A program made the translations under genes and the position numbers. Positions 5,704-11,049 of a stretch of 11,049 nucleotides of DNA are shown here, piece by piece. Where the stretch lies: the NCBI GenBank assembly GCA_900544525.1, contig UQVN01000096.1, positions 1 through 11,049 on the forward strand, read 5' to 3'. Within the stretch, counting starts at the first letter, position 1, and the number at the start of each line of letters is the position of its first letter. The notes below the pieces were generated by a model, which ran no database searches, was not told the origin of the DNA, and was given only the letters and a program-made list of their open reading frames with translations. This DNA comes from an uncultured Eubacteriales bacterium. Lineage in GTDB: Bacteria > Bacillota > Clostridia > Lachnospirales > Lachnospiraceae.

Positions 5704-6975
5704 ATGGAACGAAGATCTTTTTTTAAAAGGAAACGTATTTTTGTGGTTTGGATGTTTGTATTATCACTTTTTACTTCCTTTTCTTTTTCCAATATTGTCT
5801 ATGGAAAGCCAAATTCTTTTGTACAATGGGAGGTAGAAAAAGAGGAAGAAAAGAAAGAGACAAATCAAAAGGAATCATCGACACAAGAAGTATTACAACT
5901 GGATGCACCTTCTTATCTTTTAATGGAAGAGACAACAGGACAGATTATTTGTGAAAAGAATAGTGATGAAATGAGAAGTCCAGCCAGTATCACAAAGGTT
6001 ATGACATTAATTTTAATTTTTGATGCATTGGAGTCTGGTAAAATTCAATTGACGGATGAAGTGACGACAAGTGCTCATGCAAAATCGATGGGAGGTTCTC
6101 AAGTTTTTTTAGAGGAGGGGGAAGTTCAGACAGTAGAAACCCTTATCAAATGTATTGTTGTTGCTAGTGGAAATGATGCCAGTGTTGCGATGGCAGAATA
6201 CATAGCAGGGAGCGAAGAAGCATTTGTGAAAATGATGAATGAACGGGCAGAAGGCCTTTCTATGAAGCAAACACATTTTGTGGATTGTTGTGGTTTAACA
6301 GAAGATGAACAACATTATTCTTCTGCGAAAGATGTGGCAATTATGTCACGAGAGCTTTCTTTGAAATATCCAAAAATTCATGAATATGCTTCTATTTGGC
6401 AAGAAGATATCACTCATGTAACAAAACAAGGTTCAAAACCATTTACTCTTTCAAATACCAACAAATTGATAAGACATTATCAAGGTGCTACAGGTTTAAA
6501 AACTGGATCTACTAGTAAAGCTAAGTTTTGTTTAACAGCAACAGCAGAAAGAAATGGAATTAAGCTTATTTCAGTTGTTATGGGAGCTCCCGATTCTAAG
6601 GCGAGAGTGAGAGATTCTTCGAAATTATTGGATTATGGATTTGCTAACTGCGTTGTTTACGAAGACACCGAAGGGATCAAAAATTTGCCAAAAGTTTTAG
6701 TGGCACAAGGAATGAAAAAAGATGTAGCATTAAAAGCCACAGAGCCATTTCGTTATGTTTTTGTAAATGGGAAAAAAGGAGAAATTACAACAGAACTAGA
6801 AGTAAAGAAAAAAATAAAAGCGCCTGTAAAGATGGGGCAAGAACTTGGAGTTCTTCATTATAAAGTCGATGGAAAAGAGATAGGAAGTGTATTGTTAACA
6901 GCAAAAGAAGATATCGAAAAAATGTCGTATAAAATAAGTTTTTTGCGAATTATAGAACAATATATTTCTTTATAG
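5704..6975 (+). CDS. D-alanyl-D-alanine carboxypeptidase (PBP5/DacF type)
   Basis: Low-molecular-weight penicillin-binding protein that trims the terminal D-alanine from peptidoglycan pentapeptides outside the cell. A signal peptide is visible: basic RRSFFKRKR, then a hydrophobic stretch (about 12-30) with possible cleavage near VYGKP. An acidic/lysine-rich linker (40-62) precedes the peptidase S11 domain. The catalytic motifs are in order: SITK (Ser95, Lys98), SGN (155-157) and KTG (266-268). The C-terminal part (about 320-423) matches the PBP5 C-terminal beta domain and ends in an amphipathic stretch (SFLRIIEQYISL) of the kind that anchors these enzymes on the membrane. An AGGAG sits about ten bases before the ATG. 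A strong terminator follows at 7052. Known relatives include DacA, DacF and DacB; which one cannot be decided here. Confidence 0.94.
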   Translation: MERRSFFKRKRIFVVWMFVLSLFTSFSFSNIVYGKPNSFVQWEVEKEEEKKETNQKESSTQEVLQLDAPSYLLMEETTGQIICEKNSDEMRSPASITKVMTLILIFDALESGKIQLTDEVTTSAHAKSMGGSQVFLEEGEVQTVETLIKCIVVASGNDASVAMAEYIAGSEEAFVKMMNERAEGLSMKQTHFVDCCGLTEDEQHYSSAKDVAIMSRELSLKYPKIHEYASIWQEDITHVTKQGSKPFTLSNTNKLIRHYQGATGLKTGSTSKAKFCLTATAERNGIKLISVVMGAPDSKARVRDSSKLLDYGFANCVVYEDTEGIKNLPKVLVAQGMKKDVALKATEPFRYVFVNGKKGEITTELEVKKKIKAPVKMGQELGVLHYKVDGKEIGSVLLTAKEDIEKMSYKISFLRIIEQYISL

Positions 6976-7051
6976 ATAGGGGGGAATCCAAGAGGTATTA
7001 AATCAATAGAACAAAGTGCATAATGACAATCGTTTGTACTTGAATCCAAAG

Positions 7052-7085
7052 AGCTTTTAGAGGATGATTCTTCTAAAGGCTTTTT
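7052..7085 (+). terminator. Rho-independent terminator after the carboxypeptidase gene
   Basis: Left arm 7052-7064 (AGCTTTTAGAGGA) pairs with right arm 7069-7081 (TCTTCTAAAGGCT) over 13 positions including two wobbles. The loop is TGAT and the right arm runs into a TTTTT tract ending at 7085. It separates the carboxypeptidase unit from the phosphoesterase-scpAB unit. Confidence 0.85.
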
Positions 7086-7095
7086 GTATTGTGCC

Positions 7096-7124
7096 TTTAA
7101 AAACACAATTATGTATGTTATAAT
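7096..7124 (+). promoter_or_regulatory. Probable extended -10 promoter for the phosphoesterase-scpAB unit
   Basis: A perfect -10 TATAAT (7119-7124) is preceded by TG one base upstream (extended -10, TGTTATAAT). A weak -35 TTTAAA (7096-7101) lies 17 bases upstream. It is about 50 bases before the phosphoesterase start and directly after the terminator. Confidence 0.65.
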
Positions 7125-7154
7125 AAGCGGTGATATTTGCCTTATTGCCGCTTA
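7124..7154. promoter_or_regulatory. Inverted repeat spanning the predicted transcription start
   Basis: TAAGCGGTGAT (7124-7134) and ATTGCCGCTTA (7144-7154) pair over 11 positions, with seven perfect outer pairs (TAAGCGG/CCGCTTA) and two wobbles inside. The 9-base centre is ATTTGCCTT. The left arm begins on the last base of the -10 box, so most of it is at or just past the start site. It could be a repressor operator, or a hairpin at the 5' end of the mRNA just before the ribosome binding site AAAGGAG at 7161-7167. Confidence 0.5.
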
Positions 7155-7171
7155 GATAGGAAAGGAGTGTT

Positions 7172-8035
7172 ATGAAAACTATTTTTATTATTACTTTCAT
7201 TGTGGCAGTTTTCATATTATGCCGTATTTTTTATGAAAATTCTACTTTTAAGATGAAACGATATGTCATTTACCATAGAAAAATTGGAAAGGAAGCAGAC
7301 GGTGTAAAAATAGCGTTTTTATCAGATTTGCATAATAACTGTTATGGAAGAGGAAATTCAAAGTTAATTCAAGTAATTCAAGATGAAAAACCAGATTTTG
7401 TCTTAATTGGCGGTGATATGATTATTGGAAAAAAAGGAAAAGATATGGGAAATGCTCGTACATTGTTACAAAATTTATCCATGCAATTTCCAATTTATTA
7501 TGCAAATGGAAATCATGAGACCCGAATGAAGTTTAATCCAGATGAATATGAAGATCGTTATCGAGAGTACGAGCAGGAACTTCGTAAAATGGGGATTCAC
7601 TTGCTTTGTAATGATACGGTTGTCCTTTCTGATAAAAAAATTACGATTACAGGATTGGAGTTAGATGAGTATTATTATCAAAAGCTTCAAAAAGTGCAAA
7701 TGAGTGACAAAGCAATGGAGGAATTTGTTGGACCAAGTGATGAAGAAAGATTTCAGATTCTTTTGGCACATCATCCAGAGTTTTTTGAACGTTATACAGA
7801 GTGGGGAGCGAATTTAACGCTTTCTGGTCATAACCATGGTGGAATGGTAAGACTTCCATTTTTAGGAGGAATCGTTTCTCCGCAATATCAGTTATTTCCA
7901 AAATATGATGGAGGGAAATATGAAAAAGGAGAAAATACGATGATTTTAAGCCGTGGTTTAGGAACACATACGATTAAAATACGATTTTTCAATGTTCCAG
8001 AATTATGTATGATTGAATTAAAGGAGAAGAGATAG
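7172..8035 (+). CDS. Membrane-tethered calcineurin-like metallophosphoesterase (YkuE/YaeI-like)
   Basis: Two-metal phosphoesterase held at the membrane by an N-terminal helix (residues about 3-21) without an obvious cleavage site. Metal and catalytic motifs occur in the family order: DLH (52-54), GGD (80-82), GNHE (113-116), AHHP (199-202) and GHNHGG (219-224). Its 287 residues are the usual length for YkuE/YaeI-type proteins, whose relatives cleave phosphodiester or lipid-linked pyrophosphates; the substrate here is not known. AAAGGAG sits four bases before the ATG. The stop TAG directly abuts the GTG of scpA, and AAGGAG for scpA is inside this gene, so the two are likely coupled in translation. 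It is the first gene of the unit behind the 7096-7124 promoter. Confidence 0.9.
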   Translation: MKTIFIITFIVAVFILCRIFYENSTFKMKRYVIYHRKIGKEADGVKIAFLSDLHNNCYGRGNSKLIQVIQDEKPDFVLIGGDMIIGKKGKDMGNARTLLQNLSMQFPIYYANGNHETRMKFNPDEYEDRYREYEQELRKMGIHLLCNDTVVLSDKKITITGLELDEYYYQKLQKVQMSDKAMEEFVGPSDEERFQILLAHHPEFFERYTEWGANLTLSGHNHGGMVRLPFLGGIVSPQYQLFPKYDGGKYEKGENTMILSRGLGTHTIKIRFFNVPELCMIELKEKR

Positions 8036-8788
8036 GTGGAAAGTTTGGATATAAAATTACAAGTATTTGAAGGCCCTCTCGATCTTCTTTTACATCTTAT
8101 TGACAAAAATAAAATAAATATCTATGATATTCCCATAGTTTCTATTACAGAGCAATATCTACAATATTTAAGAAGTATGCAAGAGTTAAATATGGATATT
8201 ATGAGTGAATTTCTTGTAATGGCAGCTACGTTAATACAAATTAAGGCAAAAATGCTTCTTCCAAAAGAAGAGAAGGAGGAAGAAGAGGAGGAAGGGGATC
8301 CAAGAGAAGAATTAGTAAAAAGGCTATTAGAATACAAAATGTATCAGTATGCCGCTGAAGAATTAAAAGAACTCCAAGTGGATGCTTCAAAAATGCTTTA
8401 TAAGCAACCGACCATCCCAAAAGAGGTGCTAGCTTACGAAGAGCCTATTGATTTGAAAGAGTTAGTAGATGGCTTGACATTAACAAAACTGCATGAAATT
8501 TTTCAATCGGTTATGAAGCGACAAAAAGAAAAAATTGATCCGATTCGGAGCCGGTTTGGAAAGATTGAAAAAGAAGAGATCAGTGTAGAGGAAAAAATGG
8601 AAACGATTCGAGAGCAGATGAGGGGACTGAGTCGAATTCGCTTTCGAGCTTTATTAGAAGTTCAAGCATCAAAAGTACAAGTTGTAGTAACATTTTTAGC
8701 GATTCTTGAGTTGATGAAAATGGGGGCTTTGAACGTTCGACAAGAACAACTATTTGGAGATATTATTCTTGATTCTTTAGAAAATTAA
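8036..8788 (+). CDS. scpA: Segregation and condensation protein A (kleisin)
   Basis: Kleisin subunit of the bacterial SMC-ScpAB condensin; bridges the SMC heads and binds an ScpB dimer, acting on the nucleoid. The 250-residue protein opens with the typical FEGPLDLLLHLIDKNKINIYDI block (about 12-33) that contacts the SMC neck. A very acidic linker (KEEKEEEEEEGD, about 77-90) follows. The C-terminal winged-helix part (about 180-250) carries FLAILELMKMG, which contacts the SMC cap. I accept the GTG start at 8036: AAGGAG at 8021-8026 is nine bases upstream and no ATG lies near, so it begins on the base after the preceding stop. scpB follows 15 bases after its stop. Confidence 0.96.
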   Translation: MESLDIKLQVFEGPLDLLLHLIDKNKINIYDIPIVSITEQYLQYLRSMQELNMDIMSEFLVMAATLIQIKAKMLLPKEEKEEEEEEGDPREELVKRLLEYKMYQYAAEELKELQVDASKMLYKQPTIPKEVLAYEEPIDLKELVDGLTLTKLHEIFQSVMKRQKEKIDPIRSRFGKIEKEEISVEEKMETIREQMRGLSRIRFRALLEVQASKVQVVVTFLAILELMKMGALNVRQEQLFGDIILDSLEN

Positions 8789-8803
8789 GGAAGGTGTGAC
8801 GTA

Positions 8804-9373
8804 ATGACAATTGAGAAGATGGAGGCAGTGCTAGAAGGAGTTCTGTTTGCTATGGGTCGAGCAGTGACGTTAAGACAGCTTTCCATCGCCATTGAGCAGG
8901 ATGAAAAGACAACAAAAAAACTGCTACAAAACTTGATGGATAAGAAAGAAAAGGAAGGCTCTGGTGTTCGAATTGTGGCTTTAGATGGGGCGTATCAGAT
9001 GGGAACAAGTCCTGAAATATTTGAGGCTTTAATTCGTGTTGTAAAAGAACCAAAGAAACAAGTGTTAACCAATGTACAAGTAGAAACGTTGGCGATTATC
9101 GCTTATCGTCAGCCGATTACAAGGCAGGAGATAGAAACGATTCGTGGTGTTAAATGCGATCATGCGATTAATAAATTGTTAGAATATGGCTTGATTGAAG
9201 AAGTGGGTCGATTAGATGCCATAGGACGTCCGTTATTATTTGGAACAACAGAAGAATTTTTAAGATGTTTTGGAGTTGGCTCTATGGAAGAATTGCCAAC
9301 GATTCATCCTGTAAAAGTGGAAAATCTTCGACAAGAAGCAGAAGAGGAAGCCCAGTTAACGTTAGATCTATAA
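8804..9373 (+). CDS. scpB: Segregation and condensation protein B
   Basis: Partner of ScpA in the SMC condensin complex; forms a dimer of winged-helix domains. Its 189 residues match the family. The N-terminal winged helix (about 1-80) has the EAVLEGVLFAMG opening. The second domain contains LTNVQVETLAIIAYRQPITRQEIETIRG (about 88-115), the most diagnostic ScpB block, followed by the DAIGRPLLFGTTEEFLRCFG segment (138-157). AAGGAAGGTG at 8787-8796 overlaps the scpA stop and precedes the ATG by about seven bases. No clear terminator follows, so some readthrough to the L,D-transpeptidase is possible. Confidence 0.96.
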   Translation: MTIEKMEAVLEGVLFAMGRAVTLRQLSIAIEQDEKTTKKLLQNLMDKKEKEGSGVRIVALDGAYQMGTSPEIFEALIRVVKEPKKQVLTNVQVETLAIIAYRQPITRQEIETIRGVKCDHAINKLLEYGLIEEVGRLDAIGRPLLFGTTEEFLRCFGVGSMEELPTIHPVKVENLRQEAEEEAQLTLDL

Positions 9374-9436
9374 TTTCTTTGGTGAGAGAAGAAAAAGATA
9401 GGGAATAGCAAATAATTAAAAAGTTTTCAAATCATT

Positions 9437-9466
9437 TTGTGTTGAGGGGTGAAAATCTAATACAAT
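9437..9466 (+). promoter_or_regulatory. Possible promoter for the L,D-transpeptidase gene
   Basis: A -10 TACAAT (9461-9466) lies 18 bases after TTGTGT (9437-9442), about 20 bases before the gene's ATG, which makes a very short leader. The nearby TTGAGG (9442-9447) is too close (13 bases) to serve as the -35. The 112-base gap between scpB and this gene otherwise holds nothing recognisable. Confidence 0.35.
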
Positions 9467-9485
9467 ACGATGGAAGGAAGAGAAA

Positions 9486-10865
9486 ATGGGTAAGGAACAA
9501 AGGGAAAAAATAATAAAAATTTTGATTGGAATTGTTATTGTTCTTGCAGTATTATATTTGATTGGAGCATTTGCGTTCCGCGATCGTTTTTATTTCCGCT
9601 CATATATTAATGGGGTGAATTATGGTGGTAAAACCGTAAAAGAGGTCGAAATGAAAATTGCAGATGATGTAAGCAAGTATAAGTTGACAATTAAAGAAAG
9701 AGATAAAAAAGAAGAGACGATTACAGCTGCAGATATCGGTTTAATTTATGTATCCGATGGAACGATTCAGGATTTAAAAGAAAAACAATCTCCATTGAAT
9801 TGGTTATTTGGAAGTTTGAAAAAAGATACACAGGAAATGGAAGCTACCACTACTTATGATCGAAATAAGTTGACAAGCGTTATTGATAATTTAGTCTGTC
9901 TAGATGAAGAGAAAGTAGTAAAACCAGTGAATGCGTATTTAAATTATAAAGATGGAGAATACGAAGTAGTAAATGCCGTACAGGGAAATCAATTGGATGA
10001 AGAGAAGTTTCGTGCTCTTGTAAAAGATGCTGTAGAGAGTGGAAAAACTTCTATTGATTTAGAAAAGGAAGATTGCTATTTAAAACCAGAATATGATGAA
10101 ACAAAGAAAGAATTGCTAGAAGCCCAAAAGGTTATGAATCAATATGTGAAGACAGAAATCACTTATGATTTTAGCGATCGTACTGAAGTATTAAATGGGG
10201 ATATCATTAAAGATTGGTTGAGTATTGATGATAATTTCAATGTGATAATTAGTGAAGAAGGACAAGTTGAATATATTAAAGGGTTAGAACAAAAATACAA
10301 TACATTAGGACAGCCACGTCAATTCGTGACTCACGATAAAAAAACCATTATAGTTCCAAGTGGAAACTATGGTTATATGATTAATCGTTGGGAAGAAAAA
10401 GATGAAATGGAACAAAATATCAAAGATGGTGCAAAAATAAAAAGAGAACCAGTTTATCGTTATCGAGGATATGTTCGTGAAGAAAATGATATTGGGGATA
10501 CTTATGTAGAAATTGACTTAACACAACAAAAAATGTGGTTTTATGTGAATGGAAAAACGTATGTGGAGACCGATGTTGTAACAGGAAATGTAAGTCAAGG
10601 AAATGATACACCAGTTGGGGTTTATGCTATCACTTATAAGGAGCGAGATGCTACTTTAACTGGAGAAAATTATAGTTCACCAGTGGAATATTGGATGCCA
10701 TTTAATGGAAATATTGGTATTCATGATGCAAGTTGGAGAACAGATTTTGGTGGAGAACTCTATAAGACAAGTGGTTCTCATGGTTGTGTAAACACCCCAC
10801 CAGCAAATGCGAAAAAGATATTTGAAAAAATAGAAAAAGGAATGCCAGTTATTGTACATAACTAA
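9486..10865 (+). CDS. Membrane-anchored L,D-transpeptidase (YkuD domain with PG-binding type-4 domains)
   Basis: Cell-wall enzyme predicted to form 3-3 (meso-DAP to meso-DAP) peptidoglycan crosslinks or to attach groups to stem peptides. It works outside the membrane and is insensitive to most beta-lactams except carbapenems. The N-terminus has basic residues then one transmembrane helix (about 9-30) with no cleavage site, so the protein is membrane-held. Residues about 38-320 contain two repeats of the putative peptidoglycan-binding domain (PG_binding_4/VanW-associated type), starting at SYINGVNYGGKTVKEV and again at VQGNQLDEEKFRALV. The YkuD domain (about 338-459) starts at YVEIDLTQQKMWFYVNG and has His413 and SHGCVNTP with catalytic Cys434. 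The complete 459-residue protein ends normally. The ATG follows GGAAGGAAG and lies 112 bases downstream of scpB. It complements the carboxypeptidase at 5704, which can supply tetrapeptide donors. Confidence 0.93.
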   Translation: MGKEQREKIIKILIGIVIVLAVLYLIGAFAFRDRFYFRSYINGVNYGGKTVKEVEMKIADDVSKYKLTIKERDKKEETITAADIGLIYVSDGTIQDLKEKQSPLNWLFGSLKKDTQEMEATTTYDRNKLTSVIDNLVCLDEEKVVKPVNAYLNYKDGEYEVVNAVQGNQLDEEKFRALVKDAVESGKTSIDLEKEDCYLKPEYDETKKELLEAQKVMNQYVKTEITYDFSDRTEVLNGDIIKDWLSIDDNFNVIISEEGQVEYIKGLEQKYNTLGQPRQFVTHDKKTIIVPSGNYGYMINRWEEKDEMEQNIKDGAKIKREPVYRYRGYVREENDIGDTYVEIDLTQQKMWFYVNGKTYVETDVVTGNVSQGNDTPVGVYAITYKERDATLTGENYSSPVEYWMPFNGNIGIHDASWRTDFGGELYKTSGSHGCVNTPPANAKKIFEKIEKGMPVIVHN

Positions 10866-10871
10866 ACGATG

Positions 10872-10954
10872 AGAGACACGCTTTGTGAACTTCTCACGTT
10901 CGCAGATAGTGGCCATATGCAAGCATAAATGCTCTCGTATGACTCGGTGTCTTT
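10872..10954 (+). ncRNA. Possible folded RNA element after the L,D-transpeptidase gene
   Basis: By eye the segment can fold as a three-way junction. A closing stem pairs AGAGACAC (10872-10879) with GTGTCTTT (10947-10954). The first hairpin is GTGAAC (10885-10890) with GTTCGC (10898-10903). The second pairs CATATG (10914-10919) with CGTATG (10936-10941), then AGCA/TGCT around TAAA. It matches no riboswitch or tRNA I know. It could be a 3' UTR structure, an imperfect terminator, or chance. Confidence 0.25.
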
Positions 10955-10986
10955 GCGTAAATGATATATAATATAATATTATCGAC

Positions 10987-11021
10987 AAAAAAGTAGTAGT
11001 GGATTGTTATGATACTACTTT
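10987..11021 (-). terminator. Hairpin terminator, better formed on the minus strand
   Basis: AAAGTAGTA (10990-10998) is a perfect inverted match of TACTACTTT (11013-11021), with a 14-base loop. Read on the minus strand the stem runs into TTTTTT (complement of 10987-10992), the usual terminator tail. On the plus strand only TTTGTT follows. It therefore probably ends a convergent gene lying to the right of the window, while possibly also stopping transcripts from the L,D-transpeptidase. Confidence 0.5.
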
Positions 11022-11049
11022 GTTAATAAACAAAACAATTTGAAAAATA

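Noticed and set aside
7647..7967. Long minus-strand open frames opposite the phosphoesterase and other genes
   Set aside because: They overlap well-supported plus-strand genes, have no ribosome binding sites and resemble no family.
9442..9466. TTGAGG and TACAAT as a promoter pair before the L,D-transpeptidase
   Set aside because: The spacer is only 13 bases, too short for sigma-A; a different -35 was preferred with low confidence.
10885..10960. tRNA or known riboswitch in the structured segment after the last gene
   Set aside because: No T-loop GTTCGAnnC arrangement, no CCA-type acceptor pairing and none of the riboswitch core motifs I know.

Overview
The window looks like a chromosomal segment of a low-GC Gram-positive anaerobe, most likely a Lachnospiraceae/Clostridia member. 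The evidence is AT-rich DNA with strong AGGAG ribosome binding sites, an EFR1-type flavodoxin/ferredoxin protein, a DUF2325 plus Cys-rich/HMA gene pair, the scpA-scpB condensin genes, and a YkuD L,D-transpeptidase with VanW-associated type domains. Every credible gene is on the + strand. I found no rRNA, tRNA, CRISPR array or complete mobile element.

Left part (1-2286), accessory and eroded: an intact flavodoxin/4Fe-4S protein (190-957) lies between short coding-like remnants. It is followed by a small Cys-Cys protein (1203-1460) whose C-terminus appears truncated. An 826-base stretch without an intact gene (1461-2286) then holds two strong hairpin terminators, a frameshifted Tn916-type excisionase (about 1654-1837) and a short piece of a Tn916-type tyrosine integrase (about 2021-2143). 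I read this as the decayed end of an integrative conjugative element. A good sigma-A-like promoter at 2180-2208 restarts transcription into the core genes.

Middle part (2287-7085): a low-molecular-weight protein tyrosine phosphatase, then the RecG helicase. Next is a two-gene unit, DUF2325 followed by a membrane-anchored Cys-rich/HMA protein. It has its own consensus promoter, and a perfect 18-bp palindrome covers the expected transcription start, which suggests a metal-regulated operon. A D-alanyl-D-alanine carboxypeptidase follows, closed by a clear terminator.

Right part (7086-11049): a membrane-tethered metallophosphoesterase directly abuts scpA, which starts with GTG right after the phosphoesterase stop. 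Then come scpB and a membrane-anchored L,D-transpeptidase. Together with the carboxypeptidase, the L,D-transpeptidase makes the right half rich in peptidoglycan-crosslinking functions next to chromosome-condensation genes. After the last gene there is a potentially structured intergenic segment, and a hairpin whose U-tract is better formed on the minus strand, suggesting a convergent gene beyond the right edge.

The most interesting items are the palindrome-controlled DUF2325/Cys-rich-HMA operon and the degraded conjugative-element scar beside a truncated small Cys protein. I saw no unmistakable new defence or RNA system. Family assignments rest on motif recognition by eye; no database search was run.
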